The position numbers and the translations under genes are program-made. Positions 32,781-43,341 of a stretch of 64,000 nt of DNA are shown here, piece after piece. Origin of the DNA: Neofusicoccum parvum (Eukaryota > Ascomycota > Dothideomycetes > Botryosphaeriales > Botryosphaeriaceae); contig CP087209.1 of NCBI GenBank assembly GCA_020912385.1, forward strand, positions 3,286,001-3,350,000, given 5' to 3'. The notes under the pieces were generated by a model. It made no database searches and was not told the DNA's origin. It saw only the letters and a list, made by a program, of their open reading frames with translations. Numbering within the stretch: the first letter of the stretch is position 1; the number at the start of each line of letters is the position of its first letter.

Positions 32781-34986
32781 TTATATGACAGTAACAGTCG
32801 TAATTTTCCCAGGCCATCCGAAAGGATCCTCAGCTATCTTGACCGGAGGGAATTTTCCCTGAGCCTCCTCCACGTCAGAACGAACAGCGAGGATACCCAC
32901 GCGACGGAACAGTTTGTGTTTGAACCTCCCTTGTGCAGAAGAAACTTCCTCCACCAGCATGAAAACAGTACTGTAGTAATTGGAAGTTGTCTGAGCACCA
33001 CAAAGCCTGACTGCGCAACATGGGGCCGTTGTGTCTCGATCCATGCTACCCTCCAAATCTCTTCGTGCTCGAGATCTTTCCCCCATTTTCCCCAAGAGTG
33101 ATGACTTCAGAAACTCATCAAACAAACGATCATCTGTTACTAACGCACTTGGGTTAGTTGGTGAAGAATCTCCTACGATAGGTCGATGAAGAACTTGTGA
33201 GGAAACCGGGACTAAAAGGCCAGTAATATCGAGCCTGCCCAGTAAATTTCCTGCTCCCTTGCTGCTAGAGCTGAGATTGATTCGACTGACTGTGCAGTAT
33301 TCCTTGAAACTACCAGAAAAGCTCTCCAGTGGACGAAGCAAGTCCCAGGTGACTGGGGCATCCCATGCAGCCCAGGTCCATGATGGAGCACGGTATCTGT
33401 GGAGGACCGTCGGATGATCAGCTTTGCTAGCCCAGAGCAAGTCCTTAACTATATTCTCCTTCCACAGTCCTGCTACATAGGTCGCGCTGCAAGTATCCGG
33501 AGTTTGAAAGAGGGGTAAACCTTTTTCGAACTTCTGGGCCACTCCTGCGAGAGCCACCATCTTGTCTCCTTGGAACGTCAGTTTCCGCGCAGTATAGTGT
33601 TGAACAACATGGCGCCACGCTGACTGTTGGTCTGAAACTTGTGATCCATAACCTTCTGTATTCAAGTTGAGCAGACTTCGTCCATCGGCCTCAATAAGCT
33701 CTTCCGGTCGATCTTCGACGTAGACTCCCGCAGGGCATATCCACTCGATAAGACCGCGACCCATGTACAATATCGCAAACGCTAGCGCATGCTCTTGCAA
33801 GGTCCAGCCTCTTCCTCCCAATGGCTCTTTAGTGTCGTATTGACGCCACATATCGTTCTGGATGTACGCGTGGTCATTGCCCTCAAAGGTCGCCACACGA
33901 GCAGCTCGGCGGAAGCGTATTCCAGTTTGACTCCCTGGGGTGCTGTATGCTGACAATACGAGAACAGCTTGCTCGTACACCTCGCACATACGCAGTGCTT
34001 CTCTGGTCCAATCATCCTCATCGTCCTGGATGATGCAGAGAGCGTCGATCCACAGCCAGCGGAAACCAAGCTTTCTTGTGACCATGATCGCGTCTTTGAA
34101 AGTCTCTGGTAATGTGGTCTCTGTGATTCCCTGATTTAGGAATTTGTCCTTGGTCTCATGCAGCAATCGTGTCTTGATCAAGCCGCCCCAGCAATGACTG
34201 AGTGCCACATACTGTGCGCTTTTTCCATATGAGAGAACTAATCTTGGCGGGTGACTGTGCACATCAATCACGCGTGTCGGCAAGGCGGACTTCCCTCGAT
34301 GACAGTTTCCATGGCCGTTGATGCGATTGGTGCAATTGTCAATCCATGTTCGTATCTGAGCAAACGGTGCTCCGAACGGAAGCTGTGGAAAAATGTAATC
34401 TCCGGTGGTTGGCGAAAGTCCTGGGCCCGGGGCGCGAAATATGTTGAGAGATGCGGACTCCAGCAGATAATCTTGGGCCTTCCAGTCTTGGATTTGACCT
34501 GGATGGGAAAATAATACGAAGTCCCGTGAAGGGACATTTTCTCGCACAGTAACTTCGACGTATATCCACATGTGCTCCCACGGATCCGTCGGTCCGTTTT
34601 GGATCAAGCTCAAACAGTGCGGCGTGTGCCTATTCCACATAGACTCAAGGAGCACGTCACAAAGAGGACAGCTTGAGCTGGAAGAAGATTGTTGTGTTCG
34701 CTGCAAGAAGTATTGCCTCGGTTGATGTTGAAAGCCGTACTTGACCAAAGCACTCCGTGATTTGCGGGGGCTCTGCACGCGCTGCCATTTGTGGTGAAAA
34801 TTGTGGTTGAGAATATCTCGAACAAGGTTGTGGCAACAGTCGCAAAGATGTTGGTTGACATGGAAATTGATCTCTACGCCATCTCTTCCCGGTACCTAGA
34901 GCTTAGATGATTAGTGGAAGAGGTAGACGGACATGAGGCTGCTAAACAAGGTATGGACTGACAAGGATGCATACCGAATTGTCCAT
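32781..34986 (-). CDS. HET-domain (heterokaryon incompatibility) protein, Cys-rich N-terminus
   Basis: A 12-nt first exon (34986-34975, MDNS) is followed by a 79-bp intron (GTATGC...TCTAG) and a long exon 34895-32781, for 708 aa. No in-frame ATG precedes the conserved sequence in the long exon, which supports the micro-exon. Residues about 18-85 carry a Cys cluster (LCDCC, then CPLC) like the zinc-binding heads of many HET proteins. HET-block motifs follow: YVALSHCWGG at 233-242, FRWLWIDALCIIQDD at about 282-296, and GGRGWTLQEHALA. HET proteins trigger cell death on non-self recognition in filamentous ascomycetes. The gene sits tail-to-head with the kinase fusion gene and is transcribed in the same direction. 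Confidence 0.9.
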
Positions 34987-35715
34987 TGTGCATGCCACAA
35001 TACTAGGCCAATGTGTAAACTTGGAACGTTCTGGGAATTTCCCTGATGAGTACTTGAAGGTTCGTGGGAAGGATTTTTGTTACCCCACCATTAGCCGCAT
35101 ATTTGATCTGTCATGCGTGGGGGCCGGTTACAATGTTGTTTACATAAGCTAAACCTGTTTCACGCTGATTCGATGGCTTGAAATGATAGCTAAGAGCTTC
35201 ATCGAAGACCGCACTTTGGGACACCCCCTCATAGCACACCTTTCAAGAGTATATGCGAGTCTCAGTGTCTATAAAAAGACTAAAAGGTAGGGAGATGAAG
35301 TATTGATCTGGATTGGCTTGACAGTTTTTTGCACTATATTTTCCTGCCCGAATAAATGCTTCAATCACTTTCCTAATTCTACCAAGCCTCTGATAGCTAG
35401 AATTGTAGTTCCTGACCTCCGAGGGTATGATAGGAGGGTGTTTCCCGAACTTTGGCGTCCAGCAAAATGGCAAGTACAAATTGAGAAATGCGATGAAGAA
35501 GAAAGAGAACAATGAAATTTTAAAACAGTCACGGGTCATTAGGACATGCTATGTGCTAGCAGCTAAATTTACTCTGTCCGTTACAAGGCAGCTGCTGCGA
35601 AAGGTATATGGTGAAGTCTATCTTGGAACCCTGCCAGTCATTCAGCCAGATAGGAAAATGCTGCTATTTGGTGTCCATCGCTAGCACGTCACTTCTGGAC
35701 AGTAACGCGGATACC
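34987..35715. other. Spacer between the kinase fusion gene and the left HET gene
   Basis: About 730 bp of AT-rich sequence without a supportable gene. It must hold the promoter of the left HET gene. Confidence 0.5.
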
Positions 35716-38700
35716 TCAAGCGGATGTCGTAGATATCTCCTGCAGCTCTTTTATAACAGTATTGTAGAAGGCTGACTGCAGTTCCGCGGCAACAACAGGC
35801 GTTCGCTCATCAGGGTCTTTACTGAATCCAAGAGCCTCTGGTCCAGTCAGGCAAGACCGAACTATTTCGACGTACCGAGATCCGAGACTGAGATGTATTG
35901 TTCTTAGTGGCTCCTGTTCGTCGAGCAATCTCTGTCTGACTCTCATTACCGTGCTCGATTTTAAGCTGCGCTTATCAATCCCAAGGATACGGTTGATAGG
36001 CCTCCAGTTGGCAATCTCAATGAGGATGATTCCAAGACTGTAGAGATCGTGAAACTTTTTGAAAGGCTGATCACGGTCTCTGAGCACCAGTGGATGACGG
36101 TAAAGGTCCAAAAACGAGTTTTCCGGGGGCTTCACGGTCATATCGTCATTCTGAGCGGGGCGAGAATACGCAAATCCGGATAGGAATGGACTTGAAAAGT
36201 CGATACGTCCAGAGTGATGGCGGAAAAAAATGGTGCTGTCGCTGTTCAAGCCCTTGTGCAGCCAATTGGCCGCATGTAGATACAGAACACAGCGGGAGAC
36301 GGCAAGGGCTAATGACAGTCTCTCGGGCTTTTGTGGTATCTGAGTATCACTGTATAGCTCAAATAGAGACACCGGTTGTACCGAGCCATGTTTCCCTGCT
36401 GGAGCCTCGAAGACGCGCCCGAATCGGCAATGGTCCTCGCCGGTTTCAGGATCGATGTCACTGAAATAGCCGAGGCAGCGGGGCACTCGAAACTCTCTGG
36501 GTTTGTGCGGATCCCACAGCAGCGCTGCAAGCTCGCTAATCCTGCTGACGACAAGCGGATCTGGTTTGCCATCGAACCTTGTTGGCTCGTAATCACTCCA
36601 TTCAATCCAAACAGGTATTGAAACTCCCTTCGGGGTCCGGAAGAATGTCTGAGTACGTTCTGAAAAGCCAGAGAGATCGGAATCCTGATTCCAGCTTTCG
36701 TTGTGCATGAGCTGAGCCCGGTGGAGTTCGACATCGGTAATAGACGCGTCCTTAGGTTCGCCTCGGGAGATTCTCGTGTTAATAGCTTTGAATCGCGCAA
36801 ACCTAGCCAGTGCTTTGCGGTTCCATACACCAGGGCTGCCTTTCGAGGCATCTCCTGTCGTTTCTGGCAAGGTCCAGTGGCCCGCGTCATCGAGCTGAGA
36901 AGGCAGCAAAGCCGGCTTTACGGCCTCAACCAGAGCTGAGAGTTCTTGAAACGTGTCACAGAGTTGTAATAACTCCAAATTAGTCTCCTCATCTCGGTCC
37001 CGTAGAATTCCGCGCGGTGGTTGTGATACAAATTTCCTGAGATCTTTGTTTTTTTGTGACAGCTCTGTCAACAGCTTCTGCAAATCGTGCCAACGAACGG
37101 TCTTTGCTAGACGCTCAATGTCTATTTGTGGATGGGTTATTGTAGACTGGGCAGTGAGGACCTCTTTCAAGAACCTGTCGGCGCTGGTAGGAAAATAAGG
37201 CTGTCTCTGATCAAATTTCGTAGCCGATGTGCCTTCGGATTGTAATTCGAGTGATGCGGTTTCTAAGGCGCCAGTTGCTACGCTAGAGGACACTTGGAAG
37301 AATGGTTCAATGAGTGTTTTGGTCTGAACCAAGATATTGACTATGGTCCGGTGGTTCTCCGCAAGGTCGCTTCCCGGTATGGCTCTTTTCGTGTGGAGCT
37401 GGAGAACTTGTCCCCAGTTGAGTAGCCTGAGCATCTCAAAGCTGAGTTTTATTTCCTGAACCCGTCCTGGGAATTCTTCATTTCGCAACTTAAATGCCAG
37501 TGACAAAGTGTGAAGTCCTAGTCATGCATCAATACCAAGCATATATCCAGTCTTGGGCCTGGACTCACTGCGCATGACATCCGCAAAGGTCTCGAACGTG
37601 TATTGCATGGTGATCGGGTTGATCGGTTTCCAGCTGACTTCTGTGGCAGGACTTTCCATTATTAGGGCTGGTAATGTCAGCTTGCTATCTTCCGTGTAGA
37701 AGGCAGCACGGGGCTTACATTCGCTCTCGCCGAGAAAGTCGTCGGTTGTGGCTCCACTATCGTTGCATATGTCAACAGTGATCATCTGCTTCAATCGCAG
37801 CTCTGCCAAGCAGAAGTCACAGAAGAAATGCGTCCGAAGACCATCCTGGCCCTTTGTATCATGCGCGATCGTATTCAGAAGCTGGGACGCGTACGGACGC
37901 TTTTCTGGCTGCTCTTCAAGCATGATCCCGCACCACAGCAGCACTTTGGCTACCTGTTCATTATCCGTTGTTGATAACAGGTGCAACCACCGTCTTATTT
38001 CTGGAAGGCTCTCGTGGAAGATGTAGTCCTCATTGAGACTTTCGTATAGTTCTCTTAATGGCCGACCTGCTAGAACAGTGACCGCTTCGACGAAAACACA
38101 GCCGAGGGAGAAGACGTCAGACCGCGTGGCTCGCTCTCTCAATTTTGCAACCTCAGGTGCACAATACCGAAGTGTGCCTTGGAGTCGAGGGCCTCTGGTC
38201 ATGCTTTCCTTCGTCTGACTGAAATCGTTGGCAATCCCAAAGTCTGTGAAGAGGAAATTTGGCGCAGTTCCACTGCAGTCCAAAAGAATGTTCTCTGATT
38301 TGATGTCTTTATGCCGTACTAAACAGATATGAGAGTGTAGTCACAGAAAACTATGGATGGAGCTTAAACTCACTGTTGTGACCATGCATAAAGGCCAAAG
38401 CGGATGTGAGGCATCCGAATGCCCGGGTAATGAAGTTGGCCGTGTCTTCGTTCTCGATTATCTCTGGGTTGGCCAAGAAACTGTGAAAGTCGCATTCGGC
38501 AACGGGTGACATGAGAAGGCCTAGGCTCTTGCTGCTTTGATAGGCTCCCACGTACTGGACGACATGCTGATGACCGCTCAGCCGCTTGAGACTTGCGATT
38601 TCCTTCTCAAAGCTCTCGCGAAACTTTTTCTCGTCTTTACTGCTCAGTGAGGTGGCCGTGAACAGTTTCCTTGCCACTACCATTCCACTGACAACATTCC

Positions 38701-41144
38701 GAGTGCAGTCCACCTTGGCCCAGCCACCGGATCCAAGGTCACGGATCTTCTTGAAGGGGAGTATCTCCTTATCTGCAAAGCGAGTTATGTCGTCAGGATC
38801 TAGGTCTCTGATAAGGGATCGATATTGTAAGCGCTCAAACTTGGTTGCGATGTCCTTATCCTGGAAAAGCTCATAAAGCTGTCGATGGGAAAAAGGAAGT
38901 CCTTCATCGGTCTGTTTGCTTATTATGAAATGTTGTAGTAGATCTCCTCTTTTGATATGCTTCAGAATGAGGCACACCTTTGGTAACGAGACTAACAATC
39001 TCATCATATCTGTGGAAACTGATGATGCAAACTGATCACAATATCGCGAAAGTTGTGAGTGGATTTGTTGGACGGCACCGGTGTCTATGAAGTTGATGGA
39101 CCGGAGCCCGATGTCAACGTCAACCTGTGGCATATCCGACTCTTCTGGGAATTTTGACCATGGTAGGTTTTCCAAGAATTTTCCAATATCGATTGACTGG
39201 TTTGGGGGATCTTCTTCCTCCGAGTAATACGAGTCCCACTCGAGATGAAGACCAGTGGCTGATGACACCGACGAGCGTTGATCTTGGGTCACGCGGATCG
39301 AATCCCTTTCGTCACTTTCGGGGATATCGTGAAGTGGAGGAGCGAGCTTTTGGGATTGGCGATTGGTAAGTTGGCCGTCGGAACTCTCATATGCCTGCGG
39401 CGGACATATTCCATTGAGTTCTTCCTGTGGCCGTCTCCAGTTCATGTTCGTATATTCTAATACGCAACAGTTCTTGATATACAGCTGAGAAGGGTGTGAG
39501 GCGTGGATTTCCGCCATAAGACCTCGGGCAGAGATTCGGTTGTTTGGGTTGTCTCTCACCAATAACCTGGTCCAATAAATCGGGGGAAAAGCTGCTGGAT
39601 CAGAAATAGTCTCTTCTACCTTTGCGATCCAAGACAGAGTTGCTTCGATATTTTCATGATACGAGGGATGCTTCGTTCCATGCCTTCGTGAGAAACTCCG
39701 GATGTCAGAAATGCTTCGCCCATTCAACACAGTTGTCATTTCGAGGAAGACACAACCAAGCGACCACATGTCGCTTGCTGTTCCACGGTACTTCGGTGTA
39801 AGAGAGCTGCGTTAGCCAAAGCCCCTGAAATATGTGCAAGCAATAGCCTCACCTCGTCATTGGCAACCTCTGGTGCAGCATATTGAGGCGTGAAGTCCGG
39901 AATGGAGAGTAATGAGTTTGTAGAGCGCTGTTGCGTTGGACCGGCGATACCAAAGTCCGCGAGATACACCGTCGAAGACTTAATCAGAACATTTGCTGGC
40001 TTGATGTCTTTGTGGCGGACTCCAGCTTTATGCAAGTACGCCAAAGCTGACGAGAGGCATCCGAAGAAGGTCCGCAGTAAACTTCGTTGCTCTTGCGACA
40101 TTCCTTGGATGTCGAGGAAAGACGCCAGATTCATGTCGGCAACGGGGGAGATTAGAATGCCCATGGTGCGGCTGTCTACATATGATGCTACGTAGCTGAT
40201 CAGGTGCGCGTGCGAGATTCGTCTGAGTACTTGCATTTCGTTTTCGAGGCGTTGCCTTTGCCCTTTTGACCGTGCACCAAGTCCCAGATTGATGCGCTTT
40301 CGAGCATAGTGCTGTGTATTAGATTGGTCAATGACATGGTCAACTTGGCCAGAACCATCTGGACCAAGCTTTCCGACCTCTTTGAAGTAACGCTCAACTG
40401 GACGAGATCCACCTTGAGCGGCGTCTGGAGCTACCGACAGCTCGGCAAACGGAGTGGTGACTCTCCACTGCTTCTCCAGAAATTTCGGAATGTGCTGCTT
40501 GTCGTTCAAGATATTTTCGATCTCATCAAGCGTAAAAGGGAGGTCCTGGTCTGACATCCCCTGAGCGATGAATTCGTCCAGTACTCCGGGGCATCCCAGC
40601 TCTGAAAGCAAAGTGTAGAGGCGGGGATTTTCACTCCACGAGTATTTCTCTTGTGATTTTAACTGGCCAGAAATATGGAACAGTTCCCATTCCAACTGTT
40701 TAGAACTGTATTTCTGGTCGAATATTGCTGATACTGTCCACAAGGCACGCGAGGTTCGTGATGCGACCGTCGCTATCGTTTCTGGCTTGGTGGCGCGGGC
40801 ATAAGTGAAAGGGCCCACAAGCTTTGACCCAAAGGAAAATGGATTCCTCTGTGCTCCTCGAATGGAAGTGACGCTGGCTTTCTTGTTAAACGTGACGGAC
40901 CCATAAGGCTGGGATGACCTTGACGTTATCTGTCCCTCCGGTGACTCTCGTCTCGTCCAATCGCCATCTCCCAAAGACTCGAATTCCAGAACATGCTGCT
41001 TTGGTTGGCCATTTTTGCCATACAAAGCTTCTTGAAACTCTCGAAGCGTCTGAGCCGATTCGTTCTACTCTGAAGCGTAAGCTTGATTGGCATCGGGGAG
41101 ATGTCTACTCTTACCGTTGGCGCACCAACCAAAGTATCTGCCAT
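35716..41144 (-). CDS. Double HKD-type kinase fused to a HeLo-like region and pseudokinase (1736 aa)
   Basis: Five exons: 41144-41115, 41064-39853, 39790-38374, 38318-37569, 37517-35716. Kinase 1 (residues about 230-500) has Lys266, HKDIKPAN near 361, DFG near 380 and APE near 407; the intron after APEVANDE uses an unusual CCGAAG acceptor. Kinase 2 (about 760-1040) has the loop LGSGGWAKV at 766-774, Lys789, HKDIKSEN at 889-896, DFGIA near 912 and APE near 940. One uninterrupted exon spans the kinase 1-kinase 2 linker, so that fusion is secure. The last intron (GTGAGT at 37568, CTAG at 37521-37518) joins kinase 2 to a HeLo-like helical region (TFETFADVMRRLHTL, then LLNWGQ) and a pseudokinase (HKGLNSDS, LSGFAYS). 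Exon 5 has no in-frame ATG upstream and a TGA stop precedes it, so it needs that splice. Both kinases look active. Confidence 0.82.
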
Positions 41145-41430
41145 CGCGGGGTGAATGCAAGATGGTCTGTGCAAAGCTTAGTGGTGTGCGACAGTGGAGG
41201 AGACGATATAAGAGCAGCCCGCAGTTTGCGCTGAATCGAAGGTGTCCATATCGTAGCACGCAAGGCTGGAAGGATTCTCAGCTGACAACCTGTAGTGGGG
41301 GCTGTGCAGGTGCATGGCCTCTAACCGCATCCGAATCTCTCATCGCGGGGTAATTCAGCTTTCCACAGCCTCATGGCTCTCCAACGTCAATCGTTGTGAC
41401 ACTTTCACACACAACACTGTGGCGGTCGCC
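41145..41430. promoter_or_regulatory. Shared bidirectional promoter of the kinase and pseudokinase genes
   Basis: The start codons of two divergent, domain-related genes are separated by only 286 bp. Co-regulation is therefore likely. I see no clear TATA box. An in-frame upstream ATG at 41174 for the kinase gene would shorten the shared region slightly. Confidence 0.65.
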
Positions 41431-43068
41431 ATGGCAGACGTTGCATTTGGCGCTATTACCGCACTAAAAGAAGTCTACCTTGTCTCCAAATTCATTGCCA
41501 AAACAGCGCGATCGGCTGCGAGGCATCGAACCGAGCGATCTGCCATTATTTCAGAACTCGAGTATGAGCACCTCTACATTCGCAGCTTTGGTCTCCTATT
41601 TTTTCAGCGGAACGGTGTACTCGTATCGAACAGTGACCTCAACCGGGAGTGGGTGGAGAAGATTGCCTGGGTTCTCAACGAGCTCCGACTGGCCTTTGGA
41701 GACTACACACGCCTTGCGGCAGAGCAAGATGCTGAGTATCAGCAGTCCAGTCCTTTCCTAAACGGACCGGATATCCATGGTCAGATCGATTTCGAGGCAG
41801 ACTCGGCCCTCTCACAGGATGATCACGACTCCTCAGGAACTGTCACTCCGGCGGATGGCAAGAAACCGAGAAAGTTCAGCGACCTGGACTGGAGATGGGC
41901 ACTTCGCGACAAGAGGAAACTTCAGCAAGTGCTGACTGGGTCTCAGAAGTGGACAGGCAAGCTGAAAGAGCTTGTGCAATTATCCATGGCGGTGAACCCA
42001 AGATTTAGCCCTCTGTCAGCTTCACCCTTATCCGACTCTTCGATAAACATGAATGAGGATGCGCTTCAACTCCTTGGCTTATCAACACACATGAGATTGC
42101 GTCAGATAAATCTGGATCCCAGGACGACCACGCAACCCGTGGAGCTGGACTCCAAAACTGCCCTGGAGCTCCCCACGCAGCTGACCACCTTATCTTTGGC
42201 ACAACTGATAGAAAATGACAACATCTGCGATGTGCTTGTTGAGGTCAAGGAAGTGGCTGAGCAAGTCCAAGTAGAAGAGGAAGACCGTGTGCGGCAACTC
42301 GCCCAACTGCTCAGACTCTCTGGAACGTCTGATCTGTCAACGCTTCCATTTCGAGGCTATTCAAACCATGGATCGGAGAACAAATACATATTCGTGTACG
42401 ACTTCCCCGAAGGCGTTCAAAAGACTGCACCAACCACTTTACTTGAGACGATTAGCCGGCCACGTGAAGTTTTGCCTGGCCTTTCCCTGCCGCTGCGGTT
42501 CAAGATCGCTCAAAGCATTGCAAACTCACTTGCTGCTCTACACGCGGATAAGTGGGTACACAAAAGCTTCCGCAGTGAATCCATTGTATTTTTTAAGGAT
42601 TCCGACTCGAAAGTCGACTACAGCTGTCCTTATCTCGTCAATTTCGAGTACTCCCGCGCAGCAAGCGCTGCCACTGCCTGGACGTCAGACGAAGATGTAA
42701 TGAAAAATCTATACCGACATCCCGACCGCCAGCGGCCGCCACAGAGATCGTTCAATCAGATCCATGACTTGTACGCGCTTGGGATTGTTCTCCTGGAGAT
42801 CGGAACATGGTCCTCGATTTCTGCGACTAGGCATAGATTACAGGAGAGATTGGGCCAAAACACGTTCCTCAGCCCGGAAACCTTGGCAGAATGCTACACT
42901 GAGATTGCAAGCAGGGATTTGCCGCATAGCATGGGTCCCTCGTATGCTGAGGCGGTAGCAACGTGTCTGCGTGGACAATTCAGTGTCCCTGTTACCGACC
43001 CTGATTTTGCCCTTCGGGTATATGACTTGGTTCTCCGCAAATTGGATATTAGCAGTTTGCTTCAATAG
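41431..43068 (+). CDS. Helical-bundle plus pseudokinase protein (HeLo/MLKL-like layout)
   Basis: A single exon of 545 aa. The ATG at 41431 starts MADVAFGAITALKEVYLVSKFIA, the kind of amphipathic first helix that opens HeLo-type membrane-targeting bundles. The 39 codons open upstream are ignored. Residues 1-200 are helical. A middle linker is followed by a kinase-like fold at about 320-520 in which the catalytic motifs are lost: HKSFRSES replaces HRDxKxxN and VNFEYSR replaces DFG, while the F-helix signature HDLYALGIVLLEIG is kept. The same degenerate motifs (HKGLNSDS, SGFAYSR, HDLYSLGIILIEIA) end the divergent kinase fusion protein, so the two are paralogous. In fungi HeLo-type proteins are membrane-active cell-death effectors; here that is inference. 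Confidence 0.78.
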   Translation: MADVAFGAITALKEVYLVSKFIAKTARSAARHRTERSAIISELEYEHLYIRSFGLLFFQRNGVLVSNSDLNREWVEKIAWVLNELRLAFGDYTRLAAEQDAEYQQSSPFLNGPDIHGQIDFEADSALSQDDHDSSGTVTPADGKKPRKFSDLDWRWALRDKRKLQQVLTGSQKWTGKLKELVQLSMAVNPRFSPLSASPLSDSSINMNEDALQLLGLSTHMRLRQINLDPRTTTQPVELDSKTALELPTQLTTLSLAQLIENDNICDVLVEVKEVAEQVQVEEEDRVRQLAQLLRLSGTSDLSTLPFRGYSNHGSENKYIFVYDFPEGVQKTAPTTLLETISRPREVLPGLSLPLRFKIAQSIANSLAALHADKWVHKSFRSESIVFFKDSDSKVDYSCPYLVNFEYSRAASAATAWTSDEDVMKNLYRHPDRQRPPQRSFNQIHDLYALGIVLLEIGTWSSISATRHRLQERLGQNTFLSPETLAECYTEIASRDLPHSMGPSYAEAVATCLRGQFSVPVTDPDFALRVYDLVLRKLDISSLLQ

Positions 43069-43341
43069 TATTTTATCGAACCTGCAAGGAGGGAGGTTTA
43101 ACTTTATAATGAGACAGAATAAAGGGAACTTGCGCTTCTCCATCTCTCCCACGCTAAGAATCTACTGATTCGTCAGCAGATTCACAAAGTGACAAGTTCA
43201 TAGTTCGTGCTATGGATCTTTCACGAGCACGTGATACCGGGCCCCACTTGTCAATTTTTAAAAGAACGCGTGCGGGGTAGCCTCTGAAATTTCGTGCGGG
43301 CTAGCTCTTTAACCAAGCACTAACTATACCCACAGCACGCA

